This document shows, piece after piece, positions 1 through 4,975 of a stretch of DNA of 5,035 nucleotides (positions are counted from its first letter, which is position 1; each line of letters starts with the position of its first letter). The DNA is taken from positions 1-5,035 of the forward strand of contig DQUJ01000267.1 in NCBI GenBank assembly GCA_015662325.1. Direction: 5' to 3'. Below the pieces are notes generated by a model. That model saw only the letters and a list, made by a program, of their open reading frames with translations. It was not told where the DNA came from and searched no databases. The translations under genes were made by a program, and so were the position numbers. Source of the stretch: Leucothrix mucor. Its GTDB lineage: Bacteria > Pseudomonadota > Gammaproteobacteria > Thiotrichales > Thiotrichaceae.

Positions 1-65
1 CTGCTACATGGGTCACAGGCAAACAGAGTGGCGTGTACGACATGCAAGATGTGTTAGAGTTATAA
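1..65 (+). CDS. dapB: 4-hydroxy-tetrahydrodipicolinate reductase, C-terminal end only (partial)
   Basis: Reading from base 3, the frame gives 20 residues and then a TAA at 63-65. It ends in GKQSGVYDMQDVLEL. DapB proteins of proteobacteria end in a very similar G-(L/V)-(F/Y)-D-M-(R/Q)-D-V-L string, so I assign it from that tail alone. DapB is the cytoplasmic NAD(P)H-dependent enzyme that reduces hydroxy-tetrahydrodipicolinate in the diaminopimelate and lysine pathway. The rest of the gene lies outside the window, so the catalytic and cofactor residues cannot be checked. In many gammaproteobacteria dapB is followed by carA-carB. Here it is followed by a repeat-bearing spacer and folE2. The short match limits confidence. 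Confidence 0.72.
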   Translation, partial: ATWVTGKQSGVYDMQDVLEL

Positions 66-69
66 GTTT

Positions 70-156
70 GAGACCTTTGCACGAAAAATATGACGGATTA
101 AAAATGCTTAAATTCTCCCTGATTTCCTTAAAAACTCGGTCAATAGCCCTGCTATA
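70..156 (+). mobile_element. Possible solo end of an IS5-family element or derived MITE
   Basis: The segment begins GAGACCTTTGCACGAAAAAT four bases after the dapB stop. A GAGACCTTTGCA start is typical of the terminal inverted repeats of some IS5-family elements and their non-autonomous derivatives, as I recall from Neisseria and other proteobacteria. The opposite end would read TGCAAAGGTCTC, and I do not see it between here and folE2. No transposase coding sequence is present. If real, this is a relic or single end, and its right limit at 156 is only the point where the next repeat starts. This is family recall from a 12-base string, so confidence is low. Confidence 0.33.
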
Positions 157-198
157 CCCTTCCCCTTGCTAAGCGATGTCCTGAGCTAAGTCGAAGGG
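157..198. repeat. Imperfect palindromic intergenic repeat (REP-like), copy 1
   Basis: CCCTTC (157-162) pairs with GAAGGG (193-198). Inside that, CTT (165-167) pairs with AAG (188-190) and GCT (168-170) with AGC (184-186), leaving a single bulged T at 187 and a 2 x 2 mismatch. The apex is 171-183. The right half (178-198) contains GTCCTGAGCTAAGTCGAAGG. The reverse complement of that string resembles short dispersed repeats found in the intergenic regions of many proteobacteria. The 14 bases TTCCCCTTGCTAAG (160-173) recur exactly at 4919-4932, next to the TetR remnant. No T-tract follows, so it is not a classical terminator. Confidence 0.6.
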
Positions 199-246
199 TG
201 AAGGAAGCGCTAAATAAGCTTTTTTCAGGTTAAGCCTCTAGGGTGC

Positions 247-274
247 TAAAACGACGCCCTAAGGACGTGTTTTA
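247..274 (+). promoter_or_regulatory. Hairpin in the dapB-folE2 spacer, possible leader or terminator element
   Basis: TAAAAC (247-252) pairs with GTTTTA (269-274) and ACG (254-256) with CGT (266-268), with one bulged G at 253. The 9-base apex contains CC/GG that could add two pairs. The stem is AT-rich outside and GC-richer inside, and no T run follows. It lies about 135 bases before the folE2 start. It could be part of a folE2 leader or a weak dapB terminator. The structure is visible in the sequence, but a function is only inferred. Confidence 0.35.
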
Positions 275-395
275 CTTATTGTAATGTTAACACGCGGCTT
301 GATTAAAGCTATTTGTTTAATCCCGTTGCCCTTCTATGGTAATACTCCCTTTTTGGCTATCTTTATGTATACTTCCTTTCTCCCGTTGAAATTTT

Positions 396-401
396 GAAGG
401 A
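396..401 (+). promoter_or_regulatory. Ribosome binding site of folE2
   Basis: GAAGGA lies six bases before the ATG at 408-410. This is good Shine-Dalgarno spacing and supports that start over the later in-frame ATG codons. Confidence 0.75.
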
Positions 402-407
402 CTCTCC

Positions 408-1394
408 ATGAGTGCAAGCGAAGGCTGTACAGACGATAGCTGTAATTTATCCGATTCATTACCTGATATTGCAAACGAGCCACATACTGGCCCCAATGCC
501 CCCTTAAATTGGGTTGGTATGAGCGAGATAGAAGTGCCTGTGCATATGCTCAATGGAAAAGGCGAAGATATTCAAACGGTTGCCAGAGTACAGGCTTATG
601 TGAATTTGACTGATCCTAAAAGCAAAGGGATTCACATGTCGCGCTTATATTTGGCGGTTGATCAAATGCTGGGCGATCGTGTATTAACGCCCGGTTTGTT
701 GCAAGAAATTGTTGAATACTTTGTTGAATCACACGAAGGCATTAGTGATAGTGCCTACTTAGAATGCCGCCTTGAGTTTTTTGAACGCCGTCGATCATTG
801 ATTAGTGATAATACGGGCTGGAAAGCTTATAAAGTACGCCCAATTACATCACTTAAAAAAGGTGTGTTAACCACAGAGTTGACGATTGAAGTGCCTTATT
901 CTTCGACCTGTCCTTGTTCTGCCGCTTTATCGCGCGATATTATCCAGCAAGGTTTTAACGATAAGTTTGGAAAATCGGGTCAGGTTAATTTAGAAGATGT
1001 GCACGAATGGTTGGGAACGCCTGAAGGCATTTCTGCAACTCCACACAGCCAAAGAAGTATTGCGCAAGTACGTGTTAAGTTATCGGATAAAGTTAAAGAT
1101 TTACCGATTTCAAAATTGATTGATCAAATAGAAACTGCGTTACCAACACCAGTGCAAGCAGCAGTTAAGCGCGAAGATGAACAAGAATTTGCGCGTTTAA
1201 ATGCAGCAAACTTAATGTTTTGTGAAGATGCCGCGCGACGTGTTCAAGCAGAATTACATAAAGATAGTAATTTGACCGATTTTTGGGTTCGTATTAATCA
1301 TATGGAAAGTTTACACCCACATGATGCGGTGGCAATTGTGGTGAAAGGTGTTGATAACGGTTACCGTGATGATCCACGGGAGTTCCCGCATTAA
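408..1394 (+). CDS. folE2: GTP cyclohydrolase I, type IB (FolE2/COG1469 family)
   Basis: FolE2 converts GTP to 7,8-dihydroneopterin triphosphate, the first step of folate synthesis and also a precursor for queuosine-type products. Unlike zinc-dependent FolE, it can work with other divalent metals such as Mn(II). The 328-residue protein carries the family landmarks: NWVGMSEIEVPVH near 34-46, GIHMSRLYLA at 74-83, the metal/catalytic STCPCSAALSRD at 166-177 (Cys168 and Cys170), TPHSQRS at 211-217 (His213), NLMFCEDAARR at 268-278 (Glu273), and ESLHPHDAVAI at 300-310 (His303 and His305). The spacing between CPC and PHSQRS is long, as in the gammaproteobacterial form. Neisseria FolE2 is shorter, about 257 residues. 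About 30 weakly conserved residues lead the domain. Two tandem stops (TAA TAA) end it, followed by a terminator. FolE2 paralogues are often induced by zinc starvation through Zur, but I cannot identify a convincing Zur box here. Confidence 0.95.
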   Translation: MSASEGCTDDSCNLSDSLPDIANEPHTGPNAPLNWVGMSEIEVPVHMLNGKGEDIQTVARVQAYVNLTDPKSKGIHMSRLYLAVDQMLGDRVLTPGLLQEIVEYFVESHEGISDSAYLECRLEFFERRRSLISDNTGWKAYKVRPITSLKKGVLTTELTIEVPYSSTCPCSAALSRDIIQQGFNDKFGKSGQVNLEDVHEWLGTPEGISATPHSQRSIAQVRVKLSDKVKDLPISKLIDQIETALPTPVQAAVKREDEQEFARLNAANLMFCEDAARRVQAELHKDSNLTDFWVRINHMESLHPHDAVAIVVKGVDNGYRDDPREFPH

Positions 1395-1399
1395 TAAAT

Positions 1400-1425
1400 A
1401 GGTTGTAAAACATAACGACCTTTTT
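1400..1425 (+). terminator. Intrinsic terminator of folE2
   Basis: AGGTTGT (1400-1406) pairs with ACGACCT (1415-1421), including one G-T pair, around the 8-base loop AAAACATA. T residues at 1421-1425 follow. It begins six bases after the first folE2 stop. On the opposite strand the stem is followed by ATTTATTAAT, so it may also weakly stop readthrough from trxC. Confidence 0.75.
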
Positions 1426-1472
1426 ACTTACCTTTTATTCTTTGTTTTGGCGGGTCTTGGACAAGTTTCGCG

Positions 1473-1492
1473 CTAATACAGTTATGTATTAG
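1473..1492. repeat. Perfect inverted repeat spanning the trxC stop codon
   Basis: CTAATACA (1473-1480) and TGTATTAG (1485-1492) are exact reverse complements separated by GTTA. The last three bases of that loop (1482-1484) are the trxC TAA stop on the - strand, and the 1485-1492 arm is the end of the coding sequence. The stem is AT-rich and no T-tract follows on the trxC strand. It may be a 3'-end stabilising hairpin or a weak terminator rather than a classical intrinsic terminator. Confidence 0.55.
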
Positions 1493-1916
1493 ATTGCGCC
1501 CACTGAATGATTTGTTGTGCATTTAATGCCCCCGCCTGACGCGCAGCTTCTTTGCCGTTCTTAAACATTATAATGCTGGGAATACTACGAATACCAAACT
1601 GTGCCGCCGTTTGCTGCGCTAATTCGGTATTTAGTTTCGCTAAAATAACGTTAGGTTCTAATTGAGCACTTGCCTCTGCAAAGGCGGGTGCCATCATTTT
1701 GCAAGGCCCGCACCATTCTGCCCAGAAATCGACAACCACAGGCACATCACTTTTCGCAATAAATTTTGCAAAGTTTTGATCATTTAATTCTACAGGGTAT
1801 CCTGTAAATAATGATTTTTTACATTTTCCACAGTTCGGTTTATCTCCCAAGCGTGATGTTGGGATACGGTTAACTGCCGAACAATGTGGGCAGACGATGT
1901 GTTTTTTATCGTTCAT
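1482..1916 (-). CDS. trxC: Thioredoxin 2 (zinc-ribbon thioredoxin)
   Basis: This is a cytoplasmic dithiol-disulfide oxidoreductase that is reduced by thioredoxin reductase and acts on ribonucleotide reductase, peroxiredoxins and other oxidised proteins. The 144-residue length is close to the roughly 139 of E. coli Trx2. The N-terminal zinc finger is visible as CPHC (Cys9, Cys12) and CGKC (Cys29, Cys32). The thioredoxin fold follows, with DFWAEWCGPCKMMAP at about 63-77 (active-site Cys69 and Cys72) and the cis-proline loop RSIPS (Pro113), then FKNGKEAARQAGA. The start at 1916 has AGAGAAG just upstream (near 1921-1927) at suitable spacing. It lies 60 bp after the EEP gene on the same strand and converges with folE2. 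In enterobacteria trxC is induced by oxidative stress through OxyR. No OxyR site can be assigned here. Confidence 0.95.
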   Translation of the reverse strand: MNDKKHIVCPHCSAVNRIPTSRLGDKPNCGKCKKSLFTGYPVELNDQNFAKFIAKSDVPVVVDFWAEWCGPCKMMAPAFAEASAQLEPNVILAKLNTELAQQTAAQFGIRSIPSIIMFKNGKEAARQAGALNAQQIIQWAQSNT

Positions 1917-1976
1917 TTAATCTTCTCTTGTTACTTATTTACTGGCGTGTTTTTTTGTGGGAATTATTAGATGTTG

Positions 1977-2687
1977 CTATTCAGTTGTTTCAATAATCAT
2001 CATCGAGTGATCGGAAACGCCATCTAAGCGAACTTGATGGTTGTAGCGTACCTCTTTTATTTTTTCATTAAATTCAGTTGATGCTAGCGCATGATCATAG
2101 CGAAATCCATTTTTTTGTTTAGTGCTAATCCACGTATATTCACGTGCTTTTGGGTTACGACTACGCCAAGTATCTATCCAACCATCGCGCAGTAATTGTT
2201 GGAATAAAAATGTGTGCTCAAAGGATTTTGTTTCAGAATCTTCAAACGGAATACCGATATTCAAATCGCCAATTATCAGGCTATTTTCTTGTAAAAAGTC
2301 TTTATCCAAGTCAATTAGAGCATGTAAATAAGGCGGTTGTTTTTTCTTTTGAGGTAGATGTGCCGCAATTAAATTGAGTTCAGCTAAATCAGGGAAGAAC
2401 GCTCTAACCGCGCGAGCAGGTATGGGTTCGTTTTTAGGGAAAATATGCGCTTGAAATGAGTAGCTTGAAGTAATAATAATACTATTGTCGCGGGCACTGG
2501 TAGTTTCTGGCACGTATTGCTCATCCAAGCCCATACTTGCTAAGCCTTCTAGCAAAATTTCCTTGCTTGAACCATGACGAAACTCTTGTAAAGTGACAAT
2601 ATCGGGCTGTTCTTTTTCTATCGCATCAAGGATATCATGGGCGCGTTGTCCGCCACCGTGGAGGATGTTCCAGCTGAGTATTTTCAT
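1977..2687 (-). CDS. Endonuclease/exonuclease/phosphatase (EEP) family hydrolase
   Basis: This is a metal-dependent phosphoesterase of the superfamily that includes exonuclease III, DNase I and sphingomyelinase-type enzymes. All core motifs are present in the 236 residues: SWNILHG at 5-11 (Asn7), TLQEF at 32-36 (metal-binding Glu35), AAHLP at 108-112 (His110), IIGDLNIG at 138-145 (Asp141, Asn143), a TWIST stretch at 185-189 like the TW of ExoIII, FRYDHAL at 195-201 (Asp198) and the terminal VSDHSMM at 224-230 (Asp226, His227). The enzyme therefore looks catalytically intact. No signal peptide or membrane segment is seen, which predicts a cytoplasmic enzyme. Its ATG overlaps the stop of the lipoprotein gene as ATGA, so translation is probably coupled. 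A DNA ligase-like gene lies upstream in the same unit, which favours a nucleic acid substrate. The substrate cannot be read from the sequence, and a phosphatase role on lipid or sugar phosphates stays possible. Confidence 0.88.
   Translation of the reverse strand: MKILSWNILHGGGQRAHDILDAIEKEQPDIVTLQEFRHGSSKEILLEGLASMGLDEQYVPETTSARDNSIIITSSYSFQAHIFPKNEPIPARAVRAFFPDLAELNLIAAHLPQKKKQPPYLHALIDLDKDFLQENSLIIGDLNIGIPFEDSETKSFEHTFLFQQLLRDGWIDTWRSRNPKAREYTWISTKQKNGFRYDHALASTEFNEKIKEVRYNHQVRLDGVSDHSMMIIETTE
2684..2687 (-). promoter_or_regulatory. ATGA stop-start overlap coupling lipoprotein and EEP genes
   Basis: On the - strand the sequence reads AGATGAAAA. The TGA (2686-2684) ends the lipoprotein frame and the ATG (2687-2685) starts the EEP frame. 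Such four-base overlaps usually reflect translational coupling and co-expression in fixed proportion. Confidence 0.85.
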
Positions 2688-3112
2688 CTAATAGCAATAG
2701 CCGGCACTTGATTTTTAAAGGGGCTTTGTTCAGACAAAAGAAGATCAAAATGTTGATCAGGCACACCACGAGAACCAGTTAATCCAGCAGTCATGAAAAT
2801 GGGGTCTGTATCGCAATATCCAGTCTCACCTTGCGAATTAATGCCATATTCACAGCCATTCTTAAAATTTATATCACTGAGTTTTCGGGTATCACAAGCA
2901 TCACCGATCCCGTCACTATCTTCATCTGCTTGGTTAGTATTTGCTACCGTTACACAGTTGTCTGTATTGTCGCTAATACTGTCGTTGTCAGAGTCTAGTG
3001 GTGCTTGATCTGATGTATTGTTGGCTACATCTGAGGCTGTGTCAGTGGAGCCTCCTCCGCACGCACTGAGTAAATATAAACAAAATAAAAGTGTAATAGT
3101 TTTATTAAACAT
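2684..3112 (-). CDS. Small lipoprotein with a thrombospondin type 3 calcium-binding repeat
   Basis: Taking the ATG at 3110-3112 gives 142 residues. The start MFNKTITLLFCLYLLSACGGG is a textbook lipoprotein signal with a lipobox LSAC, cleaved before Cys18. Export and lipid anchoring are therefore predicted, with Gly19 and Gly20 giving no Asp+2 inner-membrane retention signal. A low-complexity Ser/Thr/Asp/Asn linker leads to residues 40-74, a type 3 repeat of the form DSDNDSISDNTDNC...NQADEDSDGIGDACD. Its Asp-rich loops bind calcium in known members, and Cys53 and Cys73 could form a disulfide. The last 65 residues (Cys87, Cys100, then a region ending NQVPAIAIR) match nothing I recognise. An upstream in-frame TTG at 3163 has a better Shine-Dalgarno (AGAGAAG) but would add 17 residues before the signal and overlap the ligase gene, so I prefer 3112. 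The start at 3112 lies 22 bp after the ligase and has no clear ribosome binding site. The stop overlaps the EEP start. Confidence 0.78.
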   Translation of the reverse strand: MFNKTITLLFCLYLLSACGGGSTDTASDVANNTSDQAPLDSDNDSISDNTDNCVTVANTNQADEDSDGIGDACDTRKLSDINFKNGCEYGINSQGETGYCDTDPIFMTAGLTGSRGVPDQHFDLLLSEQSPFKNQVPAIAIR

Positions 3113-3134
3113 AATATGCAGATTATTTATTATC

Positions 3135-4604
3135 TTACTCAACAATCGACCAACCACCCACAATATACTTCTCTTGCCAATTAGCTAACAGCATTCTAAT
3201 TTGCTCTTCAGAACTGCTCACACGTATTTCATGTTGTAACGGCTCTTTACGATTCGGGCTGTAGTTGGTTAGGTGTAAAACATAGGCAGGATGATCGCGT
3301 GAAGCTTCTTCTTTATTCGTCTTCCACAATAATAACTTACGTACCATGGTTGCTTCCCTAAGTACTTTGGTGGCGACAATACGTTCCATAACCGTGCTTG
3401 TGGGCAAGATTAAATCATCGGCAATGCGTTCTAAATCGGGAATTTCTGTAATATCTGAAAGCTGCGTCATTTTCACATCATCGGCGTTCGCTGTTTTATC
3501 ATCGCGGATGCGCAAAAACTGGGGTGAAATGATGCTACACAAAGGTAAACGGCGTACGCCGACCCAATGATTTTCTGACTCTTCCCACTCGATTATCATG
3601 CGGTCGATGGTACTGCCGTGTGATGTGCGCGAAATTATATCCAAGCAGGAAATTTCAATAACTAGCCCGGGTTTAATCATTTGATAGGCTACACGGTCAG
3701 AGTTGACCTCGGCGTACTCACTTTCAACCACTTGCGGGTTAAGCAGTTTGAGTATTTCTATACGTTGATCGTCACTAAAACCACCACCCACGCGTGAGAT
3801 AATTTGGAAACTGCCATCTTTACGAATCACTGCCAGTAACATACTGTGCAACATGCCCGCACGATCATCAATGCCTTCAGTAAAGCCAACCACAGCCAAA
3901 TCTAAGGTATGACGTGGTTTGATTTTGAAAACACCCGCGCTGTCACTACGCACCACCACGCCTTCGGCATCTTCGCCATCGACCCACTCGGCAAACTTTT
4001 TGAAGATTTCTTTTTCGTCGCCAACGATGGTTTCAACCGAATGAACCAAGCCATCCTCACCAAAGATTTCTTGCACTTTATTAATCGCATCTGCGTAATG
4101 CATGGAATAATCTCTGCCATCTAAATCATAGATATTAAAGATGCCGAAACCGAGGCTATCGACCGCTTCTTGGTCTTCTGGTTTTCGTGCTACACGCACC
4201 ACATCATGCACCCAAGGGCGTTTTCCATCGGGTCGGTTTACATATAACTCACCGCCAATCAAAGCAGATTTCACACCTGCATTTTTAAGATGTTTAGCGG
4301 CGCGCTTGTGAAACTCTGCACCCATACGCACTGTGCCACCAGGGTTGACAGTGAAAGCTTCACCGTTTTTATAGACCAAGCAGGTAAACTCACCGTCTAT
4401 TTTTCGGCTGATAAAATAATCACCTGCGGGGATACGGTATTTAGCTTTATCACGATCAAGCGCCATCATCATTCGCCCTAATTGGCGGCGACGCATTCTC
4501 ACTTGGCGCAAAATATCAGGGTCTTTTATGCAATCAGCGGCTTTACCGACGTAGTAGTCGCCGATTAACTGGTTAAGTTTGTCTTTATCTAAGAGTGATT
4601 TCAT
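3135..4604 (-). CDS. ATP-dependent DNA ligase-like nucleotidyltransferase with C-terminal extension
   Basis: The 489-residue protein has the ordered motifs of covalent nucleotidyltransferases that join nicks through an enzyme-AMP intermediate. Motif I is SRKIDG at 66-71 (adenylated Lys68). Motif III is LIGGELYV at 115-122 (Glu119). Motif IIIa is FGIFNIYDLDG at 153-163. Motif IV is EGVVVR at 214-219. Motif V is FKIKP at 226-230. An OB-fold region follows (about 236-370) and ends in motif VI-like PQFLRIRDDK at 361-370. Canonical DNA ligases have KxDGxR, but here the sequence is KIDGEF, so the motif I arginine is missing. The usual SRNG of motif Ia is replaced by NPGG. Residues from about 380 to 489 form an extension I do not recognise, ending YIVGGWSIVE. 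There is no signal peptide, unlike periplasmic LigE, and no polymerase or nuclease domain as in LigD. The ATG follows the TetR remnant stop by 2 bp, with only a weak GAAGA about ten bases upstream. A role as an RNA or DNA end-joining enzyme is inferred. The exact substrate is unknown. Confidence 0.85.
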   Translation of the reverse strand: MKSLLDKDKLNQLIGDYYVGKAADCIKDPDILRQVRMRRRQLGRMMMALDRDKAKYRIPAGDYFISRKIDGEFTCLVYKNGEAFTVNPGGTVRMGAEFHKRAAKHLKNAGVKSALIGGELYVNRPDGKRPWVHDVVRVARKPEDQEAVDSLGFGIFNIYDLDGRDYSMHYADAINKVQEIFGEDGLVHSVETIVGDEKEIFKKFAEWVDGEDAEGVVVRSDSAGVFKIKPRHTLDLAVVGFTEGIDDRAGMLHSMLLAVIRKDGSFQIISRVGGGFSDDQRIEILKLLNPQVVESEYAEVNSDRVAYQMIKPGLVIEISCLDIISRTSHGSTIDRMIIEWEESENHWVGVRRLPLCSIISPQFLRIRDDKTANADDVKMTQLSDITEIPDLERIADDLILPTSTVMERIVATKVLREATMVRKLLLWKTNKEEASRDHPAYVLHLTNYSPNRKEPLQHEIRVSSSEEQIRMLLANWQEKYIVGGWSIVE

Positions 4605-4606
4605 CG

Positions 4607-4885
4607 TTATTTATCTTCGAGGGCGATACCATTCATGGATGCATGAATGAAGGCATCATAGAGTTCTGGAAGTGGTTCTTTTAAACTATTATCAAGGCGT
4701 AATTGTATCATTTTAATGGCGCTTCCAAACAAACAGGCGCTAATAATCCACACATCTTGCTTGATAAATTCATTTTGTTTTATACCCTTTTCAATCACCT
4801 GACGTAGTTTGATAAAAGCTGCATCATCACAAACTAAAGGTTCATTGGGGAGAAATTCTCGGTGGTTGAATTCTTTCAGCTTATC
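4607..4885 (-). pseudogene. TetR-family regulator, C-terminal remnant lacking the DNA-binding domain
   Basis: The frame is open for 92 codons from 4885 to the TAA at 4607-4609. An in-frame TGA (4886-4888) lies just before it. The translation (…FIKLRQVIEKGIKQNEF…, then …ACLFGSAIKMIQLRLDNS…, then …PELYDAFIHASMNGI…) reads like the last three or four helices of a TetR ligand-binding domain. That includes the familiar I-x-x-G-I-K-x-x-x-F turn. TetR proteins are normally about 190-220 residues with an N-terminal helix-turn-helix, and none of that is encoded upstream. The sequence there runs into a hairpin repeat and the end of another gene. The only in-frame start of note is a GTG at 4798 without a ribosome binding site, which would leave 63 residues. 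It is most likely a decayed regulator that once controlled the ligase gene 2 bp downstream. An alternative is a short expressed dimerisation fragment. Confidence 0.6.
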
Positions 4886-4915
4886 TCACTATTTCAATTT
4901 TTATCTCCTCCCCAA

Positions 4916-4940
4916 CCTTTCCCCTTGCTAAGTGGAGGGG
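4916..4940. repeat. Hairpin intergenic repeat, copy 2
   Basis: CCTTTCC (4916-4922) pairs with GGAGGGG (4934-4940), including two G-T pairs. CTT (4924-4926) pairs with AAG (4930-4932) around a GCT loop, with one C/T mismatch between the two stems. TTCCCCTTGCTAAG (4919-4932) is identical to 160-173 in the first repeat. It sits where the N-terminal half of the TetR gene should be. Its position between two - strand genes is also compatible with a role in mRNA 3'-end protection. Confidence 0.55.
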
Positions 4941-4943
4941 GCT

Positions 4944-4975
4944 AAGTAGCTTGTCTTTATTCTTGCTTGCTACTT
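4944..4975. repeat. Inverted repeat over the end of the lysine-rich gene
   Basis: AAGTAGC (4944-4950) is the exact reverse complement of GCTACTT (4969-4975), with an 18-base loop. A wider pair, GCTAAG (4941-4946) and CTTAGC (4979-4984), overlaps it and gives an alternative pairing. On the - strand the upstream arm contains the last lysine codon and the TAG stop of the lysine-rich protein. A T-run follows only on the + strand, so this is not a normal terminator for that gene. Confidence 0.4.

Larger units (their letters stand above)
66..407. other. Gene-free stretch between dapB and folE2
   Basis: I find no convincing gene in these 342 bases. A frame-2 reading is open from base 2 to a stop at 169-171, but it has no plausible start or protein-like composition. 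The stretch holds, in order, a possible IS5-type terminal sequence (70-84), an imperfect palindromic repeat (157-198), a weak stem at 201-225, a better hairpin at 247-274, and the folE2 ribosome binding site. The folE2 promoter must lie here, but no strong -35/-10 pair stands out. Confidence 0.7.

Noticed and set aside
201..225. Stem AAGGAAGC / GCTTTTTT as a dapB terminator
   Set aside because: It needs two G-T pairs, the T run is used up in the stem, and it lies about 135 bases past the dapB stop.
340..373. Possible folE2 -10 elements: TAATAC at 340-345 (preceded by TGG) and TATACT at 368-373
   Set aside because: Neither has a recognisable -35 hexamer at 16-18 bases, so I do not call a promoter.
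317..553. 78-codon - strand frame over the folE2 start
   Set aside because: It overlaps the 5' end of a well-supported gene on the opposite strand and has no recognisable protein features.
2122..2377. Two overlapping + strand frames inside the EEP gene
   Set aside because: They lie antisense to a gene with all its catalytic motifs, and their translations have no domain character.
2793..3008. 71-codon + strand frame opposite the lipoprotein
   Set aside because: Its serine-rich translation is the antisense of the Asp/Ser repeat region. It is a composition artefact.
3902..4124. Frames on both strands inside the ligase gene
   Set aside because: They cover the codons for motif IV and V of the ligase, so they are shadows of the real frame.
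3135..4604. Assignment as LigD or periplasmic LigE
   Set aside because: There are no polymerase or 3'-phosphoesterase domains and no Ku gene nearby for LigD. There is no signal peptide, and the protein is far longer than LigE.
4886..4969. Promoter for the ligase unit in the gap after the lysine-rich gene
   Set aside because: The best pair on the - strand, TTGGGG then TAGTGA about 18 bases on, is too weak to annotate.
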